Made by a program: the position numbers and the translations under genes
Assembly: GCF_001185345.1 (NCBI RefSeq)
Contig: NZ_KQ236743.1
Span: forward strand, 1,141,263 to 1,205,262
From: Dorea sp. D27
GTDB taxonomy: Bacteria > Bacillota > Clostridia > Lachnospirales > Lachnospiraceae
DNA length: 64,000 nucleotides
Direction: 5' to 3'
Shown: positions 16,924-27,695 of the stretch, piece after piece
How positions within the stretch are numbered: the stretch's first letter is position 1
Layout of the letters: every line of letters starts with the position of its first letter
Notes under the pieces: generated by a model
Seen by the model: only the letters and a program-made list of their open reading frames with translations
Databases searched by the model: none
What the model was told of the DNA's origin: nothing

Positions 16924-18366
16924 CTAATCTACCACTGCTATTCTCATCATATTGCTGACGCCTTCTTTTGAGCGCTTGATATTCGGGGACGGTATGCCTG
17001 CCGTCAATACGATAATGTCCCCCGGTTCCACCACCTGCTTAGCGCTGATCAGCTCGATAGCACCGGTCAGTATATCTTCAGTCGTATTGAACTCGATTGA
17101 TTTGTACGGTCTTACCCCCCAGTATATCTGCATCCTTCTCAGCGTCGCTTCGTTCGGTGTCACGCCGATGATATCTGCCTTCGGCTTGAACTTGGAGACT
17201 ACCCTTGCCGTAGCCCCGGAGACAGAAGGCGTTACGATACATTTGGCGCCGAGATTATCTGCCGCTGCTACGGATGCATAGCCGATAGCACTGGAGATCC
17301 CTTTTCTCTTATGTTCTGCCGCCTTTTCCAGAATCACCTCATAGTCAAGATGCTCTTCTGTATTTTCCACAATGTGCACCATCATCTGGAGCGCCTCCAG
17401 CGGATATTTCCCCTGTGCAGTCTCTCCGGAGAGCATCACGGCGTCCGTACCGTCATAGACCGCATTTGCGACATCAGTCACCTCTGCTCTTGTGGGGCGG
17501 GGATTACGAATCATTGAATCCAGCATCTGCGTGGCAGTGATAACCGGTTTATAGTAGTCATTACACTTCTGGATGAGCATCTTCTGAAGATAAGGCACTT
17601 CTTCGGCCGGTATCTCTACGCCAAGGTCACCTCTGGCCACCATGACGCCGTCCGCGCACCGTATAATCTCTTCTATATTTTTGATACCCTCCGCGTTTTC
17701 TATCTTAGCGATAATCGGAATATAAGGCGAGCCGCATTCCTTGAGCCACGCTCTGATTTCCAGTATGCACTCTGCATTCCTGACAAAGGATGCAGCGATA
17801 AAGTCAACTTCCTGTTCAACCCCGAACTTCAGATCTTCTTTATCCTTTTCCGTAATTGCCGGAAGGCGTATCGGTACGTTCGGTACATTGACACCTTTAC
17901 GTTCCCCAAGCTCCCCGCCGTTATCGACAGTACAAATAATGTCTGTATCTGTCTTTTCACGTACGGTCAGCTCTATGAGCCCGTCGTCAATCAGAATCTT
18001 CTTCCCAATCTGCACATCCTCCACAAGACCTCCGTATGTAATCGAGACCCTTGTCTTATCCCCTTCTATTTCCTTCGTCGTCAGCACAAATTTATCGCCC
18101 GCGTCCAGACTGACCTTTTTGCCGCCTTTCAATACTCCTGTACGGATTTCAGGCCCTTTCGTGTCAAGCAGGATGGCAACTGGTTTCTTCTCTTCTTCCC
18201 GGATCTTCTTAAGCATATCCATTCTGGACTTCTGCTCTTCATGGTCTCCGTGGGAGAAATTGAACCTTGCTATATCCATGCCATTCTGGACAAGCCTCCT
18301 CATCAGCCCTGCGTCATTCGTATTTGGTCCCATCGTACAGATGATTTTCGTTTTCTTCATAGTCAT
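16924..18366 (-). CDS. pyk: Pyruvate kinase
   Basis: 480 residues; converts phosphoenolpyruvate and ADP to pyruvate and ATP. Seen: the KIICTMGP start, FNFSHGDHEE, LLDTKGPEIRTG, the active-site block (AKIENAEGIKNIEEI, then MVARGDLGVEIP), and ATQMLDSM. It lacks the extra C-terminal PEP-utiliser-like domain of Bacillus Pyk. AAGAGG lies 4 nt before the ATG at 18366 and 10 nt before a second ATG at 18360, so the start may be two codons later. It follows the rhomboid-like gene by 31 nt and probably shares its promoter. Confidence 0.97.
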   Translation of the reverse strand: MTMKKTKIICTMGPNTNDAGLMRRLVQNGMDIARFNFSHGDHEEQKSRMDMLKKIREEEKKPVAILLDTKGPEIRTGVLKGGKKVSLDAGDKFVLTTKEIEGDKTRVSITYGGLVEDVQIGKKILIDDGLIELTVREKTDTDIICTVDNGGELGERKGVNVPNVPIRLPAITEKDKEDLKFGVEQEVDFIAASFVRNAECILEIRAWLKECGSPYIPIIAKIENAEGIKNIEEIIRCADGVMVARGDLGVEIPAEEVPYLQKMLIQKCNDYYKPVITATQMLDSMIRNPRPTRAEVTDVANAVYDGTDAVMLSGETAQGKYPLEALQMMVHIVENTEEHLDYEVILEKAAEHKRKGISSAIGYASVAAADNLGAKCIVTPSVSGATARVVSKFKPKADIIGVTPNEATLRRMQIYWGVRPYKSIEFNTTEDILTGAIELISAKQVVEPGDIIVLTAGIPSPNIKRSKEGVSNMMRIAVVD

Positions 18367-18397
18367 ATAACCTCTTATATATTCTCTCTTTCCTTAC

Positions 18398-19267
18398 TTA
18401 TTTTACATGCGTGTGTGTAAACAGATGATCCTGGCAGTATTCGTAATTGCCGTTGCATTTGGAGCAGTATCTGAATTCCAGGTTCGGGTCGTCAAGTTCT
18501 GTCCGGCCGCAGACCGCGCATTTGTGCCGGGCTCCATTTTCATATACATTGTCCGGCCGTTTCGCCTGCTGAACCTTTTTATAAAATTCCTTCTTCCGTT
18601 TCACCTGCTTTGGCGAATATGGCCTCATATTCCTGGAACCGAAGAAAAATATCGCGAAATTCAGGATGGAAACAGCCGCCGCAAGGGCATTCGCCTTATA
18701 GAAGATGCCGTACAAGCCTCCGCCGTAAGCGGGCAGGAACGCCTGTATAATCGCCCAGATGAAGAAAGCCCCGTCAAGCCAGGCAAGCCACTTCACCTTC
18801 ACCGGTATGACAAAAAACACGAGCAGCTGTACGTCTGGATACAGCGCGGCAAATGCAAAGAACAAGGACAGGTTCAGATACCCGGTATTCAGGGTAAGCG
18901 TCACCCCTGTTATCAGGTATACTAGAATCGCAGCAATTACGTGGAACAGTAAACCTGCAAAAAAATACAGGTTAAACCGGAATGCTCCCCATGCCATCTC
19001 AAGCTGTTTCCCTATCATGTAATACAGATACAGGAAAAGTACGGCAAACAGAATGCTGGTTGATGGCGGCTGGATGATGAAGGTTACAATTCTCCAGACC
19101 TGTCCGTGAAGGATTGCCCCGGCATTCAGGCTCAGATATTGAGAATAGAACTGAGGATTCAAAAGATTCAGCACAAAACCGGCTCCATATAAGATAATAA
19201 TATAATACATCAGGTTCGGAATGGCATATCTGCCGAATTTCCGTTCAAGTTTATTCAACCAATTCAT
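18398..19267 (-). CDS. Rhomboid-like membrane protein with C-terminal zinc ribbon
   Basis: 289 residues with about six membrane helices (about 20-215) and the rhomboid-type layout, including the HGQVWRIVTFIIQP segment after helix 1. The catalytic GxSG serine motif is not visible: the corresponding helix reads LNTGYLNLSLFFAFA. It may therefore be a proteolytically inactive pseudo-rhomboid. The C-terminus is a soluble basic linker and a zinc-ribbon-like cluster (CAVC ... CSKC ... C), expected in the cytosol. GGGAG lies 7 nt before the ATG at 19267, which I prefer over an in-frame ATG 21 nt upstream. First gene before pyk. Function unknown. Confidence 0.78.
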   Translation of the reverse strand: MNWLNKLERKFGRYAIPNLMYYIIILYGAGFVLNLLNPQFYSQYLSLNAGAILHGQVWRIVTFIIQPPSTSILFAVLFLYLYYMIGKQLEMAWGAFRFNLYFFAGLLFHVIAAILVYLITGVTLTLNTGYLNLSLFFAFAALYPDVQLLVFFVIPVKVKWLAWLDGAFFIWAIIQAFLPAYGGGLYGIFYKANALAAAVSILNFAIFFFGSRNMRPYSPKQVKRKKEFYKKVQQAKRPDNVYENGARHKCAVCGRTELDDPNLEFRYCSKCNGNYEYCQDHLFTHTHVK

Positions 19268-19306
19268 ATATTTGCTCCCTGCTTTCATATGTTAGACACT
19301 GTAGAC

Positions 19307-19335
19307 ATTCTACCGTTTCACACTCTGTTTGTCAA
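19307..19335 (-). promoter_or_regulatory. Promoter of the rhomboid-like gene and pyk
   Basis: Consensus TTGACA (19335-19330), 17-nt spacer, TAGAAT (19312-19307) on the minus strand. A direct repeat TGTCTA-CAG-TGTCTA just downstream could bind a regulator. Confidence 0.7.
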
Positions 19336-19387
19336 TTTATACCTATGAAGTTTAACAGCAATTTTATAAATCTATTACATTTGCGAA

Positions 19388-19416
19388 TTGTCTTTTCGCT
19401 TTTTTTGTCGTATAAT
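19388..19416 (+). promoter_or_regulatory. Promoter of the activase-like gene
   Basis: TTGTCT (19388-19393), 17-nt spacer, perfect TATAAT (19411-19416). The ATG is 75 nt downstream. Confidence 0.65.
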
Positions 19417-19417
19417 G

Positions 19418-19430
19418 TTACAAGTTGTAA
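19418..19430. promoter_or_regulatory. Operator-like palindrome at the activase start site
   Basis: TTACAA-G-TTGTAA, a perfect 13-bp inverted repeat beginning 2 nt after the -10 box and so covering the expected transcription start. A repressor bound here would block the promoter. The regulator is not identified. Confidence 0.45.
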
Positions 19431-19490
19431 ATAGCTAACTACATTTAATAAGAAGCAATACATATTTTTCCAGTATAAGGAGTACATATC

Positions 19491-22400
19491 ATGAGTCATA
19501 GAGAATTATATACATTGGGTATTGATATTGGCTCTACGACGGTCAAAATCGCCGTTTTAGATGACAATAGCGACGTCGTCTTTTCAGACTACGAAAGACA
19601 CTTTGCCAATATCCAGGAAACCCTCACCGACCTGCTTGGCAGGGCGGTCTATAAGCTAGGACCTATACAGGTGTCGCCGGTCATCACCGGCTCCGGCGGA
19701 CTGACACTTGCCAAGCACCTTGGCGTTCCTTTCGTCCAGGAGGTAATTGCCGTATCGACCTCCCTTCAGGATTATGCTCCGCAGACAGACGTAGCTATAG
19801 AGCTCGGCGGGGAAGATGCCAAGATCATCTATTTTGAAAACGGCAATGTGGAACAGCGCATGAACGGCGTATGTGCCGGCGGTACAGGTTCTTTTATCGA
19901 CCAGATGGCCTCTCTGCTGCAGACAGACGCTTCCGGCCTCAACGAATACGCCAGAAATTATAAAGCCCTGTATTCCATCGCGGCCCGCTGCGGCGTATTT
20001 GCCAAATCTGACATACAGCCTCTCATCAACGAAGGTGCCTCCAAAGAAGATCTGGCTGCTTCCATCTTCCAGGCCGTGGTAAACCAGACAATCAGTGGAC
20101 TGGCGTGCGGCAAGCCAATCCGCGGACATGTCGCTTTTCTGGGAGGCCCCCTCCATTTCCTGTCCGAGTTAAAGGAAGCGTTCGTCCGCACGCTGAAGCT
20201 GGACGACGAACACACGATTGCACCAAAGCATTCTCATCTTTTTGCAGCTATCGGTTCTGCCCTGAATTCCAAAAAGGACCTGGATATTCCAATCCAGGAG
20301 ATGCAGAATCGGCTGGCCGGAAAGATAAAGATGGAATTTGAGGTTGATCGCATGGAGCCTCTGTTTTCCAGCGAGACAGACTATACGGAGTTCAAAGAAC
20401 GCCATGATAAGCATCAGGTACCGGTGAAAGACCTTGCCACATATAAGGGCAAAGCATTCCTTGGCATTGACGCCGGATCGACGACGACCAAAGCGGCTCT
20501 TGTGGGAGAAGACGGTACTTTGCTGTACTCTTTCTACCACAATAACGAAGGGGACCCGCTCGGTACGACAATCTATGCAATCAAAGACATCTACCGCCAG
20601 CTTCCGGAAGAGGTAGAGATTGTACATTCCTGCTCAACCGGATATGGGGAAGCACTGATCAAGGCAGCTCTTCTTCTGGATGAGGGGGAGGTGGAAACAG
20701 TGGCCCATTATTATGCCGCTTCCTTCTTCGAACCGGATGTCGACTGTATCCTGGACATCGGCGGCCAGGATATGAAATGTATCAAAATTAAAAACCAGAC
20801 TGTGGACAGCGTGCAGCTCAATGAAGCATGCTCTTCCGGCTGTGGTTCCTTTATAGAAACATTTGCAAAATCATTGAATTATACGGTTGAAGATTTTGCA
20901 CATGAAGCGCTTTTTGCCAGAAATCCCATCGACCTTGGTACCCGTTGCACCGTATTTATGAATTCCAAGGTAAAGCAGGCGCAGAAGGAAGGAGCTGAAG
21001 TAGCCGACATCTCCGCCGGTCTTGCCTATTCGGTAATCAAGAACGCTCTTTTCAAAGTCATCAAAGTGTCCAGTGCCGCAGAACTCGGGCGCCATATCGT
21101 CGTCCAAGGCGGTACGTTCTATAACAACGCCGTTCTGAGAAGCTTTGAGAAGATAGCCGGCTGCCAGGCCATACGTCCCGATATTGCAGGTATTATGGGG
21201 GCTTTCGGTGCAGCGCTCATCGCAAGGGAGCGTTATATCGGCTGTGAAGGCACTACCATGCTCTCTATCGAAGACATCAAGGCATTGGAATACAGGACAA
21301 CCATGACGAAGTGCAAAGGCTGTACGAACAGCTGCCGCCTCACGATCAACCATTTCAGCGGCGGACGCAGATTCATCACAGGTAACCGCTGTGAACGTGG
21401 TCTTGGCAAGGAGAAGAATGAAAACAAGCTGCCGAACCTGTTCGATTATAAGGCCAGGCGTTATTTTGACTACACGCCGCTCAGTGATGAGGAGGCCGTA
21501 CGTGGAACTGTCGGGATTCCCCGTGTCCTGAACATGTACGAAAACTACCCGTTCTGGTTTACCTTTTTTACAAAGCTTGGATTCCGGGTCGTGCTGACGC
21601 CAGCCTCTACCCGGAAGATATATGAGCTTGGTATCGAATCGATTCCAAGCGAATCTGAGTGCTATCCGGCAAAGCTGGCACACGGACATATACAATGGCT
21701 CATAAACGAGGGGATTGAACATATCTTCTACCCCTCTATCCCTTATGAGCGCAACGAGTTCTCAGATGCCAACAACCACTATAACTGCCCAATTGTAACT
21801 TCCTACCCGGAAAACATCAAAAACAATATCGACGCTATCGCCAATGAGGAAGTGGATTTCATGCACCCGTTTATATCCTTCGCCAATGAAGACACGCTGT
21901 CCCGGCGCCTGACGGATGAGCTCGCCTCTAAGTTCCTCATACTAAAGGAGGATATCAAGGCTGCCGTTCATGAGGCGTGGAAAGAGCTGGAAGCCTGCAG
22001 GGAGGACATGAGACGTAAAGGCGAAGAGACGCTTAAGTTCCTCGAGGAAACGGGCAACCGGGGAATCGTTCTTGCAGGGCGTCCTTACCACATCGATCCG
22101 GAAGTCAACCATGGGCTGCCGGAGCTCATTAATTCCTACAATATCGCCGTACTTACGGAAGATGCCATCTCACATCTGAAGCAGGTGGAACGTCCCCTGA
22201 ACGTCATGGACCAGTGGATGTACCATTCAAGGCTGTATGCCGCGGCAAACTACGTAAAGACGGTAGATAATCTGGACCTGATACAGCTCAACTCATTCGG
22301 CTGCGGGCTGGATGCTGTTACGACGGATCAGGTGGCCGATATACTGACAGACTCAGACAAGATATATACTTCACTTAAGATTGATGAAGTCAATAATCTA

Positions 22401-23732
22401 GGAGCCGCCAGAATCCGCGTACGTTCGCTTCTTGCAGCCATCCGTGTAAGAGAGCAGCGAAACACGAAACGCAGCGTCTCTTCCTCTGCTATAGAGAAAG
22501 TGCCGTTCACGAAAGAGATGCGCAAGGACTACACGATACTTTGTCCGCAGATGTCTCCGATGCATTTTGAGCTGCTGGAACCTGCTTTCCGCGCATCCGG
22601 GTATCATGTAGATGTGCTGCCGAACGACAACAAGCAGGCGGTCGATGTAGGGTTGAAATATGTCAATAACGATGCATGTTATCCTTCTCTGATGGTGGTA
22701 GGGCAGATTATGGAAGCCATTCTGTCCGGAAAATACGACACCGGAAAGCTGGCGGTCATCATCAGCCAGACAGGCGGAGGATGCCGTGCTTCCAACTATA
22801 TCGGATTTATCCGAAGGGCGCTGAAGAAAGCGGGGTACTCTCACATACCGGTCATCTCCATCAATCTGAGCGGCCTGGAGGGCAATCCAGGGTTCAAGAT
22901 TACGCCCGCTCTGGCGCTGCGCGGCGTATATGCCGCCATATTCGGGGATATCTTCATGAAGTGCGTGTACCGGCTGCGTCCCTATGAGGCTGTTCCCGGT
23001 TCTGTAAATGAAATGCACAGGAAATGGGTGAAGGAATGTGCCAGATTCGTATCTGAGGGATATCCTTCCAGACGAAAGTTCAAGAAACTGTGCCGGGAGA
23101 TAGTCGAGGATTTCGACACTAATATACAGTTGCTGGACGTAAAGAAGCCAAGGGTCGGCGTCGTCGGCGAGATTCTCGTCAAGTTTCTTCCGGCTGCCAA
23201 CAACCATCTCGTCGAACTTCTGGAAAGTGAAGGTGCAGAGGCCGTCGTACCCGATCTGCTTGACTTCCTGCTCTACTGTTTCTACAATCAGAACTTCAAG
23301 GTGTCGCATCTTGGATTCAAAAAATCGAAGGCGACGTTCGGCAACCTCGGCATCAAAGTGCTGGAATGGTTCCGCGCTCCTGCTACAGAAGCTTTTAAAG
23401 CAAGCCGGCATTTTGATCCTCCGGCGCGTATTGAAGATCTTGGCCGTATGGCGTCCGAAATCGTCTCCCTCGGAAACCAGACGGGAGAAGGCTGGTTCCT
23501 CACCGGCGAGATGCTGGAGCTGATCCACAGCGGCGCCTCCAACATCGTATGTACGCAGCCGTTCGCCTGCCTTCCAAACCATGTCGTGGGCAAAGGCGTC
23601 ATAAAAGAGCTGAGAAGGCGCTATCCGAAGTCCAATGTCGTAGCGATTGACTTCGACCCCGGCGCGAGCGAGGTCAACCAGTTGAACCGTATCAAGCTCA
23701 TGCTGTCAACCGCCAATAAGAATATGGAATGA
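19491..23732 (+). CDS. Giant acyl-CoA dehydratase activase-like protein
   Basis: 1413 residues. Two tandem BcrAD/BadFG ATPase domains begin with GIDIGSTT (residue 10) and GIDAGSTT (about 324). Each is followed by an activase loop: CAGGTGSF (about 127) and CSSGCGSF (about 446). A DUF2229 region follows (about 670-900), then an HgdB-like 2-hydroxyacyl-CoA dehydratase segment to the C-terminus. Separate activases of this family use ATP and a 4Fe-4S cluster at a dimer interface to inject one electron into a dehydratase. Here activator and dehydratase-like parts are one chain. Such fused giants are widespread in clostridia, but their substrate is unknown. Only the second ATPase unit has the paired cysteines. 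AAGGAG lies 9 nt before the ATG. Monocistronic. Confidence 0.9.
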   Translation: MSHRELYTLGIDIGSTTVKIAVLDDNSDVVFSDYERHFANIQETLTDLLGRAVYKLGPIQVSPVITGSGGLTLAKHLGVPFVQEVIAVSTSLQDYAPQTDVAIELGGEDAKIIYFENGNVEQRMNGVCAGGTGSFIDQMASLLQTDASGLNEYARNYKALYSIAARCGVFAKSDIQPLINEGASKEDLAASIFQAVVNQTISGLACGKPIRGHVAFLGGPLHFLSELKEAFVRTLKLDDEHTIAPKHSHLFAAIGSALNSKKDLDIPIQEMQNRLAGKIKMEFEVDRMEPLFSSETDYTEFKERHDKHQVPVKDLATYKGKAFLGIDAGSTTTKAALVGEDGTLLYSFYHNNEGDPLGTTIYAIKDIYRQLPEEVEIVHSCSTGYGEALIKAALLLDEGEVETVAHYYAASFFEPDVDCILDIGGQDMKCIKIKNQTVDSVQLNEACSSGCGSFIETFAKSLNYTVEDFAHEALFARNPIDLGTRCTVFMNSKVKQAQKEGAEVADISAGLAYSVIKNALFKVIKVSSAAELGRHIVVQGGTFYNNAVLRSFEKIAGCQAIRPDIAGIMGAFGAALIARERYIGCEGTTMLSIEDIKALEYRTTMTKCKGCTNSCRLTINHFSGGRRFITGNRCERGLGKEKNENKLPNLFDYKARRYFDYTPLSDEEAVRGTVGIPRVLNMYENYPFWFTFFTKLGFRVVLTPASTRKIYELGIESIPSESECYPAKLAHGHIQWLINEGIEHIFYPSIPYERNEFSDANNHYNCPIVTSYPENIKNNIDAIANEEVDFMHPFISFANEDTLSRRLTDELASKFLILKEDIKAAVHEAWKELEACREDMRRKGEETLKFLEETGNRGIVLAGRPYHIDPEVNHGLPELINSYNIAVLTEDAISHLKQVERPLNVMDQWMYHSRLYAAANYVKTVDNLDLIQLNSFGCGLDAVTTDQVADILTDSDKIYTSLKIDEVNNLGAARIRVRSLLAAIRVREQRNTKRSVSSSAIEKVPFTKEMRKDYTILCPQMSPMHFELLEPAFRASGYHVDVLPNDNKQAVDVGLKYVNNDACYPSLMVVGQIMEAILSGKYDTGKLAVIISQTGGGCRASNYIGFIRRALKKAGYSHIPVISINLSGLEGNPGFKITPALALRGVYAAIFGDIFMKCVYRLRPYEAVPGSVNEMHRKWVKECARFVSEGYPSRRKFKKLCREIVEDFDTNIQLLDVKKPRVGVVGEILVKFLPAANNHLVELLESEGAEAVVPDLLDFLLYCFYNQNFKVSHLGFKKSKATFGNLGIKVLEWFRAPATEAFKASRHFDPPARIEDLGRMASEIVSLGNQTGEGWFLTGEMLELIHSGASNIVCTQPFACLPNHVVGKGVIKELRRRYPKSNVVAIDFDPGASEVNQLNRIKLMLSTANKNME

Positions 23733-23739
23733 TGCAAAA

Positions 23740-23793
23740 TAGACGGGCAGGCCGAAGGTACATATCTGCATGTACCTTCGGCCTGCCCGTCTA
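23740..23793. terminator. Long hairpin between the activase and gpmI genes
   Basis: A 24-bp perfect stem with a 6-nt loop lies between convergent genes. Leftward it is followed by TTTTGC and so can terminate gpmI; rightward there is no U-run. Being GC-rich and perfect, it may also protect mRNA 3' ends. Confidence 0.75.
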
Positions 23794-23837
23794 CATAAGA
23801 ATAAAAACCAGGATTCTGCTTTTATTTTGGAAGTCAA

Positions 23838-25379
23838 TTATCCCTTTACAATCAGAGACTTGCCTGACATCTCTTCAGGCTGTTCCATTCCCATCAACTC
23901 GATAAGCGTAGGGGCGATATCCGCAAGGCATCCGCCTTCTCTCAGCTTATACGCCGGGTCGGCATTCACAAGGATGAACGGGACCGGATTTGTCGTATGT
24001 GCCGTAAAAGGCTCTCCTGTCTTATCATCTATCAGCTGCTCCGCATTGCCATGGTCGGCACAGAGGAACATCTGCCCGTCTACTTCCTCCAGTGCCGCCA
24101 CTGCTCTGCCCACACATTCGTCTACTGCTTCGATTGCCTTGATTGCGGCAGCTTCGACTCCTGTGTGTCCTACCATGTCGGGATTGGCAAAGTTGATGAT
24201 GATAACGTCGTATCTGTCAGACTTGATGGCTTCGACAAGCTTATCGCATACTTCATATGCACTCATCTCCGGTTTCAAGTCATACGTAGCCACTTTCGGA
24301 GACTTCACGAGTATTCTGTCTTCTCCATCATTCGGCTCTTCTACGCCTCCGTTAAAGAAGAATGTGACATGCGCGTACTTTTCCGTCTCAGCGATACGGG
24401 CCTGCGTCTTTCCATTTGCTGCCAGAAATTCTCCAAATGTATTCGTAATCTCATCTTTTACGAAAGCGACCAGCTTATTTTCAATCGTCACATCATATTC
24501 TGTAAAGCACACGAACGTCGTCTTAATGCGCCCTCCTCTGTCAAATCCTTCAAATTTGTCATCGCAGAACGTTCTCGTAATCTCTCTGGCACGGTCCGGA
24601 CGGAAATTGAAGAAGATGATGGAATCACCATCCTTCACAGTTGCCACGGGTGCGCCGTCCTTCACCACGACCGTGGGTAGGACGAACTCGTCTGTCGTAT
24701 CTTTATCGTAGGAAGCCTGGATGCCTTCCGGTCCGTCTGGCGCAGTTTCACCCCTGCCTTCGGCCATAGCCTCATATGCCTTCTCTACACGCTCCCAACG
24801 GTTATCCCTGTCCATAGCGTAGTAGCGCCCCATTACAGTGGCAACTTCGCCGACGCCAATCTCTTTCATCTTTGCAACGAGTTCCTCCACATAGCCTTTT
24901 CCAGATGCCGGCGGCGTGTCACGGCCGTCGAGGAAACAATGTACATATACTTTTTTGATTCCTTGTCTCTTTGCCAGTTCCAGCAGCCCATATATATGTT
25001 CATTGTGGCTGTGGACACCACCGTCCGACACAAGGCCCATCATATGAAGAGAAGAGTTGTTCTTCTTCACATTTTCACAAGCTGCCAGAAGTGCCTCATT
25101 CTCAAAGAAATCTCCATCCTGAATCGCTTTCGTAATCTTCGTAAGATCCTGATATACGATGCGTCCCGCACCCATATTCAGATGCCCGACTTCAGAATTT
25201 CCCATCTGCCCGTCCGGAAGCCCGACAGCCATTCCGCTTGCATAGCCTTTTACAAACGGGCACTCCGCCATAAGCCTATCCATAATAGGAGTCCTGCCCT
25301 CTTCCACGGCATTTCCCTTTTTGCTGTCGTTTAGCCCATATCCGTCAAGAATCATCAATACTGTTGGTTTTTTACTCAT
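23838..25379 (-). CDS. gpmI: 2,3-bisphosphoglycerate-independent phosphoglycerate mutase
   Basis: 513 residues; interconverts 3- and 2-phosphoglycerate using two Mn2+. Seen: the metal motif LMILDGYG, the phosphoserine motif GQMGNSEVGH (serine about residue 61), FRPDRAREITR, and the C-terminal metal cluster ADHGNAEQ. Full length. TAGGAGA lies 6 nt before the ATG. It follows gap, pgk and tpiA but lies beyond the tpiA terminator and has its own promoter, so it can be regulated apart. Confidence 0.97.
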   Translation of the reverse strand: MSKKPTVLMILDGYGLNDSKKGNAVEEGRTPIMDRLMAECPFVKGYASGMAVGLPDGQMGNSEVGHLNMGAGRIVYQDLTKITKAIQDGDFFENEALLAACENVKKNNSSLHMMGLVSDGGVHSHNEHIYGLLELAKRQGIKKVYVHCFLDGRDTPPASGKGYVEELVAKMKEIGVGEVATVMGRYYAMDRDNRWERVEKAYEAMAEGRGETAPDGPEGIQASYDKDTTDEFVLPTVVVKDGAPVATVKDGDSIIFFNFRPDRAREITRTFCDDKFEGFDRGGRIKTTFVCFTEYDVTIENKLVAFVKDEITNTFGEFLAANGKTQARIAETEKYAHVTFFFNGGVEEPNDGEDRILVKSPKVATYDLKPEMSAYEVCDKLVEAIKSDRYDVIIINFANPDMVGHTGVEAAAIKAIEAVDECVGRAVAALEEVDGQMFLCADHGNAEQLIDDKTGEPFTAHTTNPVPFILVNADPAYKLREGGCLADIAPTLIELMGMEQPEEMSGKSLIVKG

Positions 25380-25416
25380 AATTCATCTCCTACTATTTAC
25401 TCTTTTCCAAAATTTA

Positions 25417-25445
25417 ATTTTACATGATATCCTGCTATCTTTCAA
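25417..25445 (-). promoter_or_regulatory. Promoter of gpmI
   Basis: TTGAAA (25445-25440), 17-nt spacer, TAAAAT (25422-25417) on the minus strand, downstream of the tpiA terminator. Confidence 0.65.
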
Positions 25446-25526
25446 GGCGTCCCTTCCACTTTATAACGTTTGGCACGCAGTATCCCTCAGGAGCCACTGG
25501 CATGCCGCGTTATGCCGCCGGGAAAG

Positions 25527-25557
25527 GAAAAGCCGCAGGAATCTGCTTCCTGCGGCT
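25527..25557 (-). terminator. Terminator of the gap-pgk-tpiA operon
   Basis: AGCCGCAGGAA pairs with TTCCTGCGGCT across a 5-nt loop, followed by TTTTCCTTT on the minus strand, 12 nt beyond the tpiA stop. Confidence 0.88.
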
Positions 25558-25568
25558 CCCGCTGTCAC

Positions 25569-26318
25569 TTATTTATAATTGACTATTTTTCCGAAATCAG
25601 CCTTCAGGGAAGCCCCTCCTACAAGGCCGCCGTCGATGTCTGCCTGTGCAAACAGCTCCGGTGCCGTGGCAGCATTTACAGAACCTCCGTACTGGATGCG
25701 GACGGCCTCTGCCGTAGCTTCGTCATAAATCTCAGCGATACATGCCCGAATACCTGCGCATACTTCCTGTGCCTGCTCTGTCGTGGCTGTCTTTCCAGTG
25801 CCGATAGCCCAGATTGGCTCATAAGCGATAACTGCCGTCTTTGCCTGATCTGCAGTGACACCCATGAAACCGACCTTAACCTGCTGGCGGATGAAATCCA
25901 TCGTAACACCCTGCTCCCTCTGCTCAAGCGTCTCCCCACAGCACATGATCGGAGTGATCCCATGCTCGAATGCCTTCAGCATCTTCTTATTGACAGTCTC
26001 GCTCGTCTCTGCAAAATACTCTCTTCTCTCAGAATGTCCGAGGACTACGTATGTTACACCTGCGTCCGTGAGCATAGCAGGAGCGATTTCACCTGTGTAG
26101 GCACCGCTCTCTTCAAAGTACATATTTTCAGCGCCTACCTGGATGTTCGTCCCTTTGCACGCCTCTACGACAGGGATGATATCAATCGCGGGGACGCAGA
26201 ACACTACGTCCACATCTTCGTTTGCCACGAGCGGCTTTAATTCTTCCACGAGCGCGACTGCCTCGCTCGGTGTCTTGTTCATCTTCCAGTTTCCAGCTAT
26301 AATCTTTCTTCTTGCCAT
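25569..26318 (-). CDS. tpiA: Triosephosphate isomerase
   Basis: 249 residues; interconverts glyceraldehyde 3-phosphate and dihydroxyacetone phosphate. Seen: the NWKMNKT lysine (about residue 13), the catalytic histidine in GHSERR, the glutamate loop [15 protein letters not shown], and the phosphate-binding GGSVN and GGLVGGASL. It starts 41 nt after pgk with an AGGAGA site. Third gene of the gap-pgk-tpiA operon. Confidence 0.98.
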   Translation of the reverse strand: MARRKIIAGNWKMNKTPSEAVALVEELKPLVANEDVDVVFCVPAIDIIPVVEACKGTNIQVGAENMYFEESGAYTGEIAPAMLTDAGVTYVVLGHSERREYFAETSETVNKKMLKAFEHGITPIMCCGETLEQREQGVTMDFIRQQVKVGFMGVTADQAKTAVIAYEPIWAIGTGKTATTEQAQEVCAGIRACIAEIYDEATAEAVRIQYGGSVNAATAPELFAQADIDGGLVGGASLKADFGKIVNYK

Positions 26319-26359
26319 CTTTTTCTCTCCTATTTCATAAATTTGATCTGCTAAAGCAT

Positions 26360-27553
26360 TTATTTATCGTTAGCTGCGGCTACGCCCGGCAGCTCCTTGC
26401 CCTCCAGGAATTCGAGCGAAGCTCCGCCGCCTGTTGATATATGGGACATCTTATCTCCGTACCCAAGCTGGTTTACCGCAGCCGCGGAATCTCCGCCCCC
26501 GATAATCGTCGTGGCGTCTGTGTCCGCGAGGGCCTTTGCAACCTCCTCTGTACCTTTTGCAAAGTTCGGCATCTCAAAGCAACCCATCGGTCCGTTCCAT
26601 ACAACGGTCTTTGCATCTTTTACCGCTTCCGAAAACATAGCGGCTGTCTCAGGACCTATGTCAAGCCCTTCCCAGTCTGCCGGAATCTCTCCCGCCTTTA
26701 CCACCTTAGAATTTGCATCGTTGGAAAAATCATCCGCGATAACCGTATCTACAGGAAGAAGCAGCTTGACGCCTTTTTCTTTTGCTTTATCCAACATTTC
26801 CAGCGCGTAGCTGCAGTAATCTTCTTCAAGCAGTGATTTGCCGACGCTGCCGCCTTGTGCCTTGCTGAATGTATAGGACATGCCGCCTCCGATAATCAGG
26901 GTATCCACCTTGTCCAGCAGATTTTCGATGACGGATATCTTGCTGGATACTTTTGCGCCGCCCAGAATGGCGACAAATGGCCTCTCAGGATTGTTTACTG
27001 CATTTCCGAGGAAGTCTATCTCCTTCTGCATGAGATAGCCTACGACAGCCGTGTCGACGAACCGGGTGACTCCTACATTAGAACAGTGTGCCCTGTGCGC
27101 GGTTCCGAACGCATCATTGACAAACACATCGCACAGTGACGCAAGATCCTTGGAGAATGCCTCACCGTTCTTCGTCTCCTCTGCCCGGTAGCGTGTATTT
27201 TCAAGCAGTATGATGTCGCCGTCCTTCATCTCTGCAACGGTGGCTTTCGCATTCGGCCCTACCACTTCCGGGTCAGCGGCAAACTTTACTTCCTGTCCAA
27301 GCAGCTCGCTCAGGCGCTGAGCGACCGGGGCAAGAGAAAGAGAAGGAACCGCTTCCCCCTTCGGCTTGCCTAGATGGGAACACAAGATTACCCTGCCGCC
27401 GTCCGCAACAAGCTTCTTGATAGTCGGCAGCGCCGCCACAAGACGGTTCTCATCCGTTATCTTGCCGTCGATAAGCGGCACGTTAAAATCACATCTGACA
27501 AGTACCTTTTTTCCTTTTACATTGATATCATCCACAGATTTTTTATTAAGCAT
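26360..27553 (-). CDS. pgk: Phosphoglycerate kinase
   Basis: 397 residues; transfers phosphate from 1,3-bisphosphoglycerate to ADP. Seen: VRCDFNVPL, the SHLGKPKG basic patch, [11 protein letters not shown], the nucleotide site GPMGCFE, and GGGDSAAAV near the C-terminus. GGAGG is 7 nt before the ATG, but directly upstream of it sits a 21-bp palindromic hairpin (27566-27618) whose base touches the ribosome binding site. Second gene of the operon. Confidence 0.98.
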   Translation of the reverse strand: MLNKKSVDDINVKGKKVLVRCDFNVPLIDGKITDENRLVAALPTIKKLVADGGRVILCSHLGKPKGEAVPSLSLAPVAQRLSELLGQEVKFAADPEVVGPNAKATVAEMKDGDIILLENTRYRAEETKNGEAFSKDLASLCDVFVNDAFGTAHRAHCSNVGVTRFVDTAVVGYLMQKEIDFLGNAVNNPERPFVAILGGAKVSSKISVIENLLDKVDTLIIGGGMSYTFSKAQGGSVGKSLLEEDYCSYALEMLDKAKEKGVKLLLPVDTVIADDFSNDANSKVVKAGEIPADWEGLDIGPETAAMFSEAVKDAKTVVWNGPMGCFEMPNFAKGTEEVAKALADTDATTIIGGGDSAAAVNQLGYGDKMSHISTGGGASLEFLEGKELPGVAAANDK

Positions 27554-27565
27554 TTGATGGCCTCC

Positions 27566-27618
27566 TTTTCATAGGGGTCAGACCCCTTTTGGGCATAGGG
27601 GTCTGACCCCTATGAAAA
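27566..27618. repeat. Double palindrome upstream of pgk
   Basis: Two GGGGTC-GACCCC palindromes (27573-27587 and 27594-27614) whose outer arms also pair with each other as a 21-bp stem (27566-27586 with 27598-27618, 11-nt loop). It lies in the gap-pgk intergenic region and abuts the pgk ribosome binding site. The design resembles REP/BIME-type dispersed palindromes. It may act as an mRNA processing, stability or translation element. Confidence 0.75.
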
Positions 27619-27695
27619 TTCCCTCTATATTCTGATAATTTAAAAGGAATCCGGCCCAATATAGACCGGACCCCTTTGTGAGTCTTAAAGCAGAT

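Noticed and set aside
22398-23582. 394-codon minus-strand frame opposite the activase gene
   Set aside because: Antisense shadow arising from codon bias; cysteine/arginine-rich low-complexity translation with no family resemblance.
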